Shown: positions 41,177 through 52,578, counted from the stretch's first letter. The stretch is DNA of 64,000 nucleotides from Synchiropus splendidus (GCF_027744825.2 NC_071336.1:18570501-18634500), one strand, 5' to 3'. Notes: generated by a model from the letters alone, not told the origin. Numbers and translations: made by a program.

Positions 41177-41642
41177 ATGTCGTTCTGGAAGCGATGACTC
41201 GCTGTTCTCAGAAGATTAAGGTTCGGACGATGTGGAGTAAGAGTTGGCTGTAGATAGAAACCATAATAGTGAATGGTCGTAGAAAAAATAAATAAATAAT
41301 GATAAACATTAAGGCTATATTATACATGATGGGAAGATGGGTGTGCAATACAAAATATTTAATGTGTGTGGGTAAACAAGATGAGGTTTGACAATGATTC
41401 ATTTACAGTATGTTTTCTAAACTGTGGGTATTGCAGTTGGTTTCAGAACCTGTTTGAGGCAGAGTACCAATGATGCTGACAGTGGTCACTTGTTTTTTTA
41501 TGTTGCTTTACCCATGTCTTATGACATGGCCTTACATGGTGACTGGTACGATTGGATCGTCCAGTCGATATGTCTTCTCTGGTACTGAAGCTGAAGAGCT
41601 TGAAAGAAATGGAAAGAATGTCCGGAGAAAGCCCACAGAACA
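41177..41642. other. Unique non-coding stretch
   Basis: Nothing recognisable apart from an AATAAATAAATAATG run near 41287-41301. Confidence 0.45.
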
Positions 41643-41720
41643 TACAGGGGTTGGACAAAGTAATGACAACACCTTAAAGCTAAAAAAGCTTTAAGGTGTT
41701 GCCATTATCCAAACCCTGTA
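41643..41720. mobile_element. Palindromic Tc1/mariner-type MITE
   Basis: The 78-base element is one imperfect palindrome. The left arm begins TACAGGGGTTGGACAAAGTA and the right arm, reversed, begins TACAGGGTTTGGATAATGG. The inner stem CAACACCTTAAAGCT pairs perfectly with AGCTTTAAGGTGTTG around an AAAAA loop. Both ends are TA, the target dinucleotide of Tc1/mariner enzymes, and the GGGGTTGGACAAA terminus followed by AACACCT matches a fish mariner-like terminal repeat as I recall it. It has no coding capacity and seems to be two terminal repeats fused tail to tail, with nothing between. Confidence 0.7.
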
Positions 41721-44700
41721 GAAACACGTGTAGAAGAAACTCAGTGTTAAAACAATAAATAAATAAAAAAAGATCCAAAGCATACATGCACTAAATGCAA
41801 TATATTTGGGGTTTTCTTCTTATTACATAACATATTGCATGACATAATGGGTTCCAAGTCAATATCTCAATGACATTTTTTATGTTTTCTACATCAGTAT
41901 TGTATCGTATGTTATTTCAAAACTAATATCAAGAGTACACGAAGATTAAAAGATAATCTTTCTCCATGCCTGTTTTATCTCGCCTCTCACATCTGTTCAG
42001 CTGGGAGCAAACTGTTCCAACCATCTTCTCAGGTTTACTTTTGACCTACTTTCACAATATACCCTTCCACCTGTGCCATTGTGGTCGGACACCTTTGTGG
42101 TTTTAACCGTTCTTGTCATCCTCGTTGTCTTTACAGTTATTTACGAGAGGAAATATAGGTCATAAAGATTAGATCGAGCCTGCCTGCAAGATTATGAACT
42201 CAACTTGAGAATCAACAGGTTGCTCTAAGAAGTTAGTTTGCCGTTTGAAGATTGTGTTGAGACAGGAGTCTATTTTCTTTGAGTTTTCTTTTACATTTAT
42301 TTTCGTTCTATGACTGGCTCACAGGGTGCACCTGAGACAAGGTCCCTGTCTATGCATTTTTGCATTTCAGCATCATCCATATCAAAGCTGGATCGGTGTA
42401 ATGTTGGTCAACAGAAAGTCAACAACATGAAGATACAAATAGAACAACTATGAATTATGCATAAACAAAGAGCTATTGGTATCTCACCCTCATCATCCAA
42501 CAAAGCTAGGACAATAATCTGAACATTTCAGTGGATACACATCACTAGACTGAATAACTGTTAATGTACATCTCAATAGGATGATCAGCTTTTATCTGTA
42601 TATGCATACAAAGACATCGAGATGGCTGAGATCAAGTTCAAGACAGAGAACAAGCTGAATACATATATGAGGTATTGACATACATTAGTTTAGTTTTTTT
42701 TTCCGCAAAGTTTTTTTTTGTGTGTGATGTAAATAAAGTTCATTAAGAGAGGGTGCATGTGGTATAAACATAAAAAGACATTTTAATTCAATTCACACAT
42801 TTTTTTATTTTTTTAAATTCACAGCAGCTATACTCTCAACCTATCTTGACTAAAAAAAATCCTGACACCAAGACAAGACCCATGAAGTGGAGCACCTTGG
42901 TCTTGAGTTTGGTATTGACACTGAGCTCAGCCTCAAATAATACAACTCAAGTTTATACTGTATTTTATTTCAGTTACACCTTCAAAAACATATAGTTTTC
43001 AGTGACATGATTATTTATTTAATCTATTTTACCTGATATCTTTTCACTAATAGGGTTACAAATAAATAAATAAATATTGCTGTCTTTAACTGAACCCCAA
43101 AAGCAAACTAACGCTGGTTTTAGAATTCATTAGGTCAATTCTCAGAGGCTTAGTAATTGAATGTGACAGATCCACCTCCTGTTGATGACAGCTTCTTTCC
43201 ACCAGTGAGTGATGTAGGACTTCCTTCCTCCTTCTCTCTTCTTCAAGCCTTGGCAACGGCACTCACACTTGACTGTGATGCTCTGGTGCCCTCACCCCTC
43301 CAGGAGTGAGCGGGGCCTGCTGTGGTTTTACACGCGCCCTGTAATTTGGAACATCCTCTGAGTCCCTGGAACGTCCATGACTGAGGAACTGTTTTGTTAG
43401 CGGATGGCCAGCGCTGGTTTATCAAGTCTGCTCTGATGGCTGTTTGTTTAGCAGCACGTGAACACAGCGTTTTTAATTACAAGACCGTCCTGTTGCATAT
43501 CATTGGATGGAAAAGGTCAGACAAATTAGAGGGTGGGCACCTTGTGGCTGTCCTCATGATAGCTTGGCTCTGACCGCTGGTTCAGTAAACATGTTATTCT
43601 TCCTGAATGAACTGTCCTCTGACACGTTGCTATGAAGCTGCTGCGTTAGAAGTAAGTTTTTCTCTCATGATGTGGTGACACTTGTCAGGTGTACGGGTCA
43701 GACAGCATTTAGAGTTGCAGAATTATCGCCCCTCTAGTTTGGGTTTTCAGACAGAAGGGTCTTTCGGGGCCGTAAAAGTGGCTGGTTGTCGATATGTGAC
43801 CTGTGATTGCCTGGCCTTCTGTCCAGGGTGTCCCCAGTTGCTGAGATGTTTCAACGCTTATAACCCTCACTGGGGGAGGAATGTAGAACTAGCGTGAACA
43901 TTATAACTTTGCCTATATGGGGAGGAACCCCGTACCACGCAGCACACCCTGTTTAAGGATGACTCAGTGCAAGGGGAGCACCAGTCAAGATGAGCACACA
44001 CCTGGAGCACAAGTCAGCAAGTCTTGCCCGAGTTAATCCAGACATAGCACTGTCCGTCTGACTCACACTCCTGAACAAGATCCATGTTTATATTGTTGAT
44101 ATTTTATCTGCTTTGGCAGGTGCTTTCACTCCATAACTAAACAGAAAACCAAAACACAATGGTCTCTGTCTTAAAGTCTAAAAGTTGGCCCTCATCTCTT
44201 CAGTACCAGACTCAGCTATGAAGCGTTTCTGTGTCACTTGATGTCATATGGCCAACAAGAGCATTTCGTCTGCAGATAGCAGAGATGGGTGCCTTTACTC
44301 GTGCAAATCTCACTCAGCATTTAGGTCCAGACCCCCTGGGGCAGGGACCAATTGAAATCCATGAAGAGGGGGAGGTTTGCCACAAGGGGCTTAAATGAAT
44401 TGTCTGTATGAAAGGGATTTTTAAGCATAAATAATGGAAGTACAAACACCTCAAAAACATGTAGAAATATATTTAAATTTATTTAATATCTATGAACACA
44501 GTTATTACCAACAATTGTGGTTAATAAAGTGTAAAAAGAGAGACAGAGAATTTCCATTGAAAAGAACAGTTTTATAATAATGATGCAGTTCCAGTATATT
44601 TCTTCAGAATCATTGAAGTACCAGCTCAATTTCAAGTGCTGTGTGATTCATGAGTCTAGCCGGTTGATGAAGATGATGATAATCAAGACACATAAATGTT

Positions 44701-45178
44701 CTCATGAAGACAAATGAGCATTAATGTTGAGTGCCGCCTTCATCATCTCAATTATTTACTCTCTTTCTTTCACACGGCCATCGATAAGTGTCTCTAATTG
44801 TTTGAGTTTGGTTTCCTCCTCGTCACTATTCCTCCTCACTTATATAACCGCTCCCTTCTATTGTGAAGGCGGATTATTTACAAGTGATCTAAGCAGAGAA
44901 CTATTGTCGCGAGTCTTTCACTGTGAGGAAGTAGCTGTTTCTCTGACCGGCAGCCAGAGTTACAGACAGGAAATTGAGAACAGAATCACTGCCAGAGGGG
45001 TGTGTGTGTGTGTGTTTTGTAGCAATGGGTGTTTTGTGGAGACAGCAAGTTGGACTGTGGATCCGTCCCCCGCTCGGCGCCATGAGGCCCACTCACAGGA
45101 AGCTTCTCCTGCTAAATACAGCTGACCCGCACCACCACCCCCGCCTCACTGAGGCCTCCTCCCCTCCTGCATCTACAG
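41721..45178. other. Unique non-coding stretch
   Basis: No gene recognised. T-rich tracts near 42697 and 42711, an AATAAATAAATAAAT run near 43061-43075, and a TG run at 45001-45015 are the only repeats. Frames are short and conflicting. Confidence 0.45.
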
Positions 45179-45288
45179 GTTTGCATGAAGCAGAAGACAA
45201 AAAAACTCCTGTTTGCCATTGAGTTCCTTCAACACACTCATATCATTGTGCTCACTGTCTCCTGCAAGCGCTCTGGTTTTTCTGTTAG
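45179..45288 (+). CDS. Weak candidate internal exon
   Basis: A pyrimidine-rich tract ending CTGCATCTACAG precedes 45179, and TTAG|GTACAG follows 45288, a usable 5' splice site. The 110 bases between are open in one frame (GTT TGC ATG AAG ...), giving 36 codons plus two bases, with a hydrophobic middle around IIVLTVSC. No domain or known protein is recognised, and the frame stays open past the donor to 45418. Chance acceptor/donor pairs with an open frame are common in 64 kb, so this is recorded only as a testable candidate. Confidence 0.12.
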
Positions 45289-47559
45289 GTACAGCTCAAT
45301 TAAACCCTCTGCTGTGGATGTCTGTGACCGTGATGTGACCCTGCTGCTGTCTGATCAGCAACACATCCATACACGAGACCCTCTGACCCTCAGGATAAGA
45401 GACACAGTCAGAGACTAGACAGAGTGAACGTGAAATACCTCTTCATGAGCGCTTTCATCTCATTTTTCCAAGCCAGGAATGTCCCATGATCACATGATAA
45501 AACAAAGTACAAACATCAAAACAAGTGGAAAACGCACCATGGAAGTGCATCAGACTCTGGTGGTTTTAGGTGTTCTTTTAACTCAGGAATCCCAAAAGAA
45601 ACATCATGATATCGTGGAACAAGCATTTTTCTTATTGACATCATTTCGATAAAAGTCAAAACTCTCCCCTTCGTGCCTTTTCTTTGTCACATCACATTTG
45701 TCACATTCTTGAGTAGTTCCACGTGACCGTTCAAGTCGGGAGGAATCAGCTCTTTCATCTCACACACATTTTTGGCCATGTAAACATTGTTTAACACTCA
45801 CGATTGTATGGCGTTTACCATCTTTAGTTGAGAAGGAGCAACATTGGGACAAAAACAGCCCAGTTTTCATTGAGTGCGGCCCCCTTCAGGCATTCAATTG
45901 AATGGCACATATCGTCTTCACCATGTTTGGCTCTGAATAATTAATGGTGTCTTAGTACATACAACATCTGAAATGATGGTTCCATCATTTGCACAACAGC
46001 CAAACTGGAGTGCGATGAATATGTGAAGCTGAGCGACTGTTGAGTCATGAGACACTCAGCCGTATCAAAGCCAACACTGGCAAGACATCAGTCATGCCAT
46101 GCTTTATGCTAGCATCACCTTAGCTAAAATCTCGAAGTACAATTCAGGGTATGTGTTGGTTTCACTTCATTCATATCTGGACTTTGTACCTTGATGGAAC
46201 CAGACTCAAGGCTGGCTGGCACAAGTGTTGACTGGTCAGAACAAAAGAGTCACATGCATACTTCCTGTGCATGAAGCATGTGAAACACACATATCTCTGA
46301 CATCACTACCGCATAAGGAACCAACGTTAAAACCAAAGAGACGTTTGTGAAGAATGTGTATAAAAATGTGTATAAAAAGGAAAGGCAGCATATGTCAAAT
46401 ATGCATTTAGTGGTTCTTCATTGTGAAATCATTTGTATCTATTGTTGCACGGGAACAAATGGGTCTGCAAATGCGGCTCGATATCTTTTGACTTGTGTTC
46501 ATCTCAGTGGCTGTGACAGATTGTGGGCGGATCAATACCCGCAGCGGGAGGTAACAGATGAGCGGAAGATGAGGGTGAAGCTCGAGCACAGAGGATAAAA
46601 GCATGTGGGAAGGAACTTGAGCGGCGTGTCGTTTTGACGGCAGACATTTTATGAATCAGTGTTGTAGAACTAACCGGGAAATAAGCCGAAGCCTCCCGCC
46701 ATCAAGATCTGATCGCAGTTCTGCGGGCGGATCAAAAGGAAGCTAAAAGCTCATCTGATGAGTGACAGCCTCGGCTGTCGTGTCTTTGGCTTGAGAAGTC
46801 TGATCTGAGCTCAGGGAGCTTGTGCCATGAGACGCAACTCAGTAGCAAGTGGCTTGCCTTAATGTGATTAGTGTTCTTTGTGCCCTCGCTGGTCGCCAGC
46901 GACCCCTCACTTATGTTTACCTTCTAGAGCTGCTGGCACCCAGATTTAGAAGGATTGACACTATAATTGATGACTTGTAGGGATGACTTTTCTTTCAGTC
47001 GTAATCTCTTTGAGGAAAAAGTGGATCCAGGAAAATAACAATGACAAAGCCGTTCAATAAATATTCACTTTTTTTTTGTACAAGTACAACCCAGTAATCA
47101 GGGTCCGACATTGATGTCCAGTGAATCTTAAGCACTCAGTCATTGTCTAACACAGGCCCGTCCAACCCACGGCTCATTTCCCAGTTTCATGCTGCTCTTC
47201 ACCAACAGTGAAATACAGTTTTGGTCAAGTTGCTATTGAGATGATTGTTTATACGGGAAATAAGACGAAGTAAGAGCTATTCTGGTGAAATGTCAAAATA
47301 TTGCTCAAAGACTTTGATTTGCGTAACTTTGAAACAAATAAACAATACACCTTGCCGCACGTGCTCCAAGCCGATCCACCATCAAACTAACCACGATCGG
47401 CTTAGTTCCACGATTGACTTTGTAATTCCCTAAACTAAACGTTTTTATAATGTGTTTTTCTATTCTTCATTGTTGATCGTTTAATTCAGTGGAGTGAAGT
47501 TGAGACACACCTGTCTGCAGTGTCGCTCACACACACAGACCGGGGGCGACGTTATTGGT
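45289..47559. other. Unique non-coding stretch
   Basis: No gene recognised. A small imperfect tandem (GTGTATAAAAAT repeated) lies near 46356-46378. A T tract lies near 47070-47078. Confidence 0.45.
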
Positions 47560-47766
47560 GGCATGAGCCATGTAAAAACAGACCAGAACCTCCAGTCACA
47601 GGAACCGCTTCTTCCCCTTGCCCCAGACTGTTGAATTTGTGATCAGCCTTTGTTGTTTGTATGTTTATTTTATTTTATTTTATTTTATTCCGAAGCACTT
47701 TCCTAGTTGGTGGGATCCCCACTGACCATGTCAATAAGGTTGATTCTGATTCTGATTCTGATTCAG
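47560..47766 (+). mobile_element. 5'-truncated LINE 3' end (L2/Rex-like)
   Basis: The insertion starts inside the last part of ORF2: the frame reads RNRFFPLP, the residue pattern that ends many fish LINE ORF2 proteins (NxFFP...RxxN). A 3' untranslated part follows with five TTTTA units (about 47664-47689), the phrase ACCATGTCAATAAGGTTGAT, and a tail of four TGATTC units (47741-47765). Tandem-repeat tails of this kind are the 3' signature of L2/Rex-like elements, which reverse-transcribe from the 3' end and are usually 5'-truncated, as here. It encodes no complete protein. Clade is inferred from the tail and C-terminal motif only. Confidence 0.7.
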
Positions 47767-47867
47767 AAAAATATATGTAAGTAACACATTTCTATCTACG
47801 CCGCTTGATATTTCGAGGAGGATCACAGTAAAATGTATGGATTTTAAAAATACATGCACGAGAGACA

Positions 47868-47930
47868 TACGCTGGACGCGAACCAGCAACCTTGTGACAC
47901 ACAGGGATGTGCTTTAACCACTATACTGCC
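47868..47930 (-). mobile_element. tRNA-derived SINE head
   Basis: On the minus strand the sequence starts GGCAGTATAGTGGTTAAAGC, which carries an A-box-like TAGTGGTTAAAGC, and continues to GGTTGCTGGTTCGCGTCCAGC, whose GGTTCGCGTCC is a B box. A and B boxes spaced as in a tRNA make an internal RNA polymerase III promoter, the feature that lets SINEs be transcribed. It is not a functional tRNA: the acceptor stem does not close. A second copy of the first 22 bases lies on the plus strand at 47941-47962. Confidence 0.6.
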
Positions 47931-47962
47931 ACTAAGTCACGGCAGTATAGTGGTTAAAGCAC
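47909..47962. repeat. Perfect 22-bp inverted repeat of SINE heads
   Basis: Positions 47909-47930 and 47941-47962 are exact reverse complements, separated by ACTAAGTCAC. The arms are the first 22 bases of the tRNA-derived SINE. The plus-strand arm lacks a readable B box further on, so it is a truncated second head or a copy made by template switching. Confidence 0.9.
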
Positions 47963-49488
47963 TGTTCAGGTGAGCCTTACAGCCTCACGTATTTGTAGCA
48001 TGTGGCTCTTTTCAGCAACACAGTAAAACAGTGTGGCTCTTAGCCTCTGACTGGTTGGCCACCTAACACTCGTCCCAAGAGAGACCGGGATATGTCACTG
48101 TTACATTTGCTGTATCACACATTTATTTTAAGTTTAAAAATATAAATCCAAATTTCATTCTCTCTTTATCAATCTAGCGCTCATTAATCCCAACACATCA
48201 TCACATTAGGTGCTGTACTAGGAGGACATAGCTGATAATTAGCAAGTGTTCCGCAGGGTATTACGTGGTATTTGGATAATTGACCGCTCACATTGATAAC
48301 TAAACACGAATAAAATGGGCTCAGCTGTTTGAGGGAGCCATCATCTGTTTGGTTTTCGTCCACTGTGTATTAGCGGCGCTTTAGAGTTCTCCTGAGCCTC
48401 GTGGACTCTTTATCCCCATCATTGTTGTGTAAAGAGACAGAGATTCTAATCCTATCTGGACTGTAAATCCTTCTCCAGGGCCGAGACTGTGCAGTAACAG
48501 GCAAAATGGTGCAAAAGAGAACGACTGGCTTCATTTCTGAGCGCGGAACACCTGCACGCCAGCGCGCTGAGCCCCAGTAGATGAAAGACCACCGCAGCCA
48601 CAGGTACCAGAATCACAGACAGCGACTGCAATGGCGTTTGTGCTGTCACATAACAGAGTAAAGTGGACATGCACAGAAAGAAAGCATCTATTCCCATCGT
48701 CTTCTGCTGAGCTCCGTTTTACAGCGAGGCAATCTGCCAGTTGATTATTGCGCTGCAGCCAAGAAAACCTGACCAGATGAATACCTTCTTTTGTCTCCTG
48801 CTCATGAGCCAAGGAACCAGTTTTTTTAATTGTTGCTTTGCTCCACTTTGCCAGTCAGTTACATTATCCCTAATTTTGGATGATTCAAAAGATCTGCAGC
48901 AAGAGGCGGATGAAGGACTCCCTTGTGATTGTTCAGAGGGTTTGGTGGATCTGTTAAATCTTCCAGAAAGCTCTGGATGAATTTAAGGATCTTAAAACGG
49001 GATCAGTCGCCAAGCACTGCCACTAATAGCCTTTGCTGAAATGTAAAGCTCTCGCTGTCATTCTCACAAGCTCACCTTGATAGAAACAGTTAGAAATCGT
49101 GTCACATGTTAGCTTGATTCGCACTACTTCTGGTAAATGATGTCACTTAAAGCCCTACGTTCACATTCTTGAATTTAGCATTGGCATTTTGTTTCCATTG
49201 CAGAGGAGGGTTATGTGATTGTTTATCACTCTGAATGAATGGAATTCTATTGAACTATCAGGAAATTATTGCTCATGGGAACAATGATCGCATTTTGAAG
49301 GAGTTCTGAAGTGCCATCTGTATTCAGGAGGGTTTGGATGGAATCAGTTTTGTTCAGAGTCTGCTAAAGAAATTTGAAAACCTGACTTTGAAACAGCATA
49401 CGAGCAACTTTCATGTGACTATGGGGACAAAATGTGTTATTATACAAGTTTAAGGGCTGCTAGGCACGTTTGCTGGAGGAAACTTGGA

Positions 49489-49490
<2 letters not shown>
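47963..49490. other. Unique non-coding stretch
   Basis: No gene recognised. Overlapping minus-strand frames at 48452-48812 include a hydrophobic N-terminal stretch resembling a membrane segment, but they overlap in two registers and have no known domain, so they are treated as chance. Confidence 0.45.
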
Positions 49491-49539
<49 letters not shown>

Positions 49540-49569
49540 GGTGAAATAAACGCACCGTTTATTTCACCG

Positions 49570-49647
<78 letters not shown>

Positions 49648-49713
49648 ATGTAAAATCTCACTTTCTCTCTCTCTCTATATATATATAGATATATATAGAT
49701 AGAGAGAGAGAGA
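49491..49713. repeat. Nested palindromic compound microsatellite
   Basis: The order is (TCTA)5, (TA)n, the 14-base arm CGGTGAAATAAACG (49539-49552), a CAC spacer, the exact reverse complement CGTTTATTTCACCG (49556-49569), a short TTTATTTA, (TA)n, (GATA)n, (GA)n. The whole of 49491-49634 can therefore fold as one long hairpin. Further on (GA)n at 49635-49647 is opposed to (TC)n at 49661-49676, and CT/TA/GA runs to 49713 form another imperfect inverted structure. Such sequence is prone to slippage and cruciform extrusion. Confidence 0.9.
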
Positions 49714-50360
49714 CATTTTATATTATTATTTATTAGTATTAAAACTGAATGAAACTCTTAATATAAAAAATATTAAAAAAAAACAGAAGAGAACCCTGGA
49801 ACTCCTATCAAACAGCTACAAAGTAAATTAAACATGAAAAGATTTGTGTAAAAGTTTTATGAATTTTGAGTGTGAAATTTGTTTTGTTGATTGGATTGTT
49901 GCAGCACTTTTAAAAATTCATATGAAATGAGCTTTGTACGGGAGGATGTGCCGCAAGAAGCGTGAGCCAAAATGTTAATTGTTGGGTCCTGGTGTGACTC
50001 ATGATTTTGTTTGGACTTGCACACACGGCTTTTTTTTTGGGAGTTTAAAATTGTGAAATACAATATCTCAGTGGGACATTAAAAAAAAAAACGCTGTTTG
50101 GTGGCATTGTTTGCTGGAGTGACAGAGTAAATAAGCCAAACCAGCTCTTCTGCAGCTTATTAATTGACACACTCTATCATGTTTGTTTAACCTTGTAAAG
50201 GTGGAGATGAAACTCAAACAACAAATTCTAGAGTTGTGGTGTACTATTAAGGCAAAAGCCTTTTGTGATTCCAGTAATTTGTTTGACATCCTCATTGAGT
50301 GTAACAGTGGCATGTTGCAGAGGCTACTACAAGGCTGTCTTGTGTTGCTGCACAACGTAT
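49714..50360. other. Unique non-coding stretch
   Basis: AT-rich at first (49714-49800), then ordinary unique sequence; an A tract lies at about 50081-50090. No gene recognised. Confidence 0.45.
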
Positions 50361-50385
50361 GAAACAAACGCACCGTTTATTTCAC
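50361..50385. repeat. Second copy of hairpin-core 25-mer
   Basis: This 25-base segment (GAAACAAACGCACCGTTTAT plus TTCAC) matches 49543-49567 at 24 of 25 positions in the same orientation. It includes the CAC spacer and the right arm of the palindrome, but here there are no flanking microsatellites. Confidence 0.85.
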
Positions 50386-52149
50386 TGAGCTCAGCAGACT
50401 CAGTGTTAAAACACTTCAGTCTGACTGCTTATAGAGAAATTTGAATTTGTCTTAACTGTCCTCAACTTGCTACACTAGCTAGTGAACAACCTGGTTGAAG
50501 TCAGACATGTCGTAGATATGTGCCAGATATTCTGTCATACAAACTTGGCTGACGTGTAGTGGATTGCAATGACACTGATCTTTGAACATTGTTAATTTGG
50601 CTCCAAACAACTTCACAAAGTCCACTTTTTAGCTTGTTTTGCAAGTGATTTATTGTTTTGACGTTACACTCACAGGACCATTGGATGCATGCGTGCAAGC
50701 ATGAGCTATTTTGTTAACCACGAGAAGCCCTCTCACTCTGAACCAGGTCTCTGAATGTGTCACATAACCAAACTCGGCTGCTCGTTTTCTCTTCTGTTTG
50801 ATGGTCTATTACCATCATACTTTGCTTTGCTAATGCGAGTGGCATTTTGTGTGTATGGCATCTATCGCCTGCATGGAAACATATTCAATGAGAATTTCTC
50901 AGTCCGTCGTTGGTTCACCTATCCATTTTTGTTTGGACTGACCACTGCAATCCGGCAACGCTTGAGCTGTTATATGCTACACTGAACCTCTAGGACTATA
51001 AAGTTTATTCCCTTGACACTCAAATGAAGTTGGCTTTAGACAAGCTGCAGTTTTGGGGGGCTCATGACAGACCTGGATTTATTTGAATAAACATCACATT
51101 AAGATGAAATGATTTGTATTTTAACATAAATAATCACACACTACTATTCTCTTTAATATGCCGCCTGTCATTTAAGTGCTGTATTTTTTCAATAAAATGG
51201 TATATCCAGGCTGTTAACAGGCAGGAAAGCATAAAAGGAAATCATTCCAGCACATAACACCATTTTCATATTAATCCCAAATAACTGCCATGAATTGGAA
51301 TTATTCCTCCCCGATTAGAGCTCCTCTTTATTCCTCTAAAGCTTATACTCCTGGTCGATCTATCTCGGCTCTGCAGAGCCCATAAATTGTGGCTAAAGGA
51401 GGGTAGACAAACAGAGTGGGCTGCTGCTGCTGCTGCTGCTGCTGGTGTGGGAATCAGGCGATTTAATCCTTCGTCATTATCTGACAGGCCCAGCCAGCAG
51501 ACATCTGCTTGTGAATGCACTTTCAGGGTCCTTGGAGAAATCCGCTGCTACTTTTGCATGGAGGGGAAGGGACACACCCTGCTGCCTTAATACTGCTTAC
51601 ATGTTCTTCATTAGTCTTTGGGTGTTTTCAACAATGGACTACAGGCTCTAGCACTGATAGCTTTATCTCCGGTGGCAAAACAGGCGCCAAAAAACCCCAT
51701 CCTGGGCCGTGCCAATACATTTCCAGCTTCAGCAGGAGTAGCAGATAACTTTCTGGATCCTGTCTTTACCGTGTTGAGTCAGAGTGAGTTCGGAGAAATG
51801 ATGAGTCATGATGGAATTCCCTAACACACATTCAGACTTGAGGCTCCGTAGTAGGCAATAACCAGGGCCTCCATAGTTATCCAGAGAATTTATTTTCATG
51901 TTGTGAGTCAAACACAAGTTTCATAATGTGTTTCAAAGTCGTTGCCCCATCCAGGTCTCGACTTTTGATCACTCACTCCACCAAAATGTAACTACTTCAG
52001 CAGCAAGTCAACGGCTGTTGAGTCAAAATGAAAAGTCTTGTATTGTGTCAGGGCAGTAGACGGTCTCCCTGACTTTCTGGTGCTGTTTTCTAGTTAAACG
52101 AAACAGTAAAATCCCATTAAAGTAGATTTTAACTACCAAAATTGCACTT
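50386..52149. other. Unique non-coding stretch
   Basis: No gene recognised. It contains (CTG)8 at 51421-51444. Several overlapping plus-strand frames at 51387-51824 reflect that repeat and GC content rather than coding. Confidence 0.45.
51421..51444. repeat. (CTG)8 trinucleotide repeat
   Basis: Eight uninterrupted CTG units. One frame gives an alanine run and another a leucine run; neither has splice context or a recognisable domain. It is short for an expandable allele. Confidence 0.95.
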
Positions 52150-52193
52150 ACCTTGTATTCTTCTTGTTTGGAAAATAAACAAGAAGACAAGGT
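52150..52193. repeat. Imperfect hairpin, about 17-bp stem
   Basis: ACCTTGTATTCTTCTTGTTT (52150-52169) pairs with AAACAAGAAGACAAGGT (52177-52193) apart from a three-base bulge, with a seven-base loop. It is shorter than a typical microRNA precursor and does not match a known microRNA that I recall. Confidence 0.75.
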
Positions 52194-52465
52194 TCTGCTT
52201 TTTAAAATATATTTTATATATTTTCTATCTTGACAAAATGATATAGGAAGTTATTAATATTATTTTTTTTTTACGCTCCAGTCAGGTTAGGATGCCTACT
52301 CTGACTTTAGTTGGAGAAGCTGGAACTCCTCCATGAATAACAGAGCTCTTCAACATACACCTTGTGAGCCTTTTTCACAAATAGTCTCTGGTTAAAATGG
52401 GTTCCATCCCTTTTTCATTCATTGTTGTCAATTGCTGACGGTCACTGTTGCTCCCTCTCTGGCAG

Positions 52466-52578
52466 GATGAAAATAGTGAGGACAATCATTTCCTTTAGTT
52501 TCCTTTTCCTACTTTATATGGCGCCACTCTACTTCCAGCTGAGAGCCATTGTGTCAGACGAGAAGGCACCGTCCCGCT
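52466..52578 (+). CDS. Weak candidate first coding exon
   Basis: A strong acceptor context (TTGCTCCCTCTCTGGCAG) ends at 52465. The ATG follows at 52467, and the frame runs through MKIVRTIISFSFLFLLYMAP to a donor-like GCT|GTAAGG at 52579. The 37 predicted residues start with a short basic stretch and then a hydrophobic segment of about 12-15 residues, as in a signal anchor or signal peptide, followed by polar residues ending APSR. I do not recognise the protein. The frame is also open upstream and past the donor, so a chance alignment of splice-like motifs is quite possible. Confidence 0.2.

Noticed and set aside
48452..48812. Minus-strand frames with a signal-peptide-like hydrophobic stretch
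   Set aside because: Two overlapping registers, no known domain, no supporting splice sites.
51387..51590. Poly-alanine open frame
   Set aside because: Direct read of (CTG)8; no splice sites or domain.
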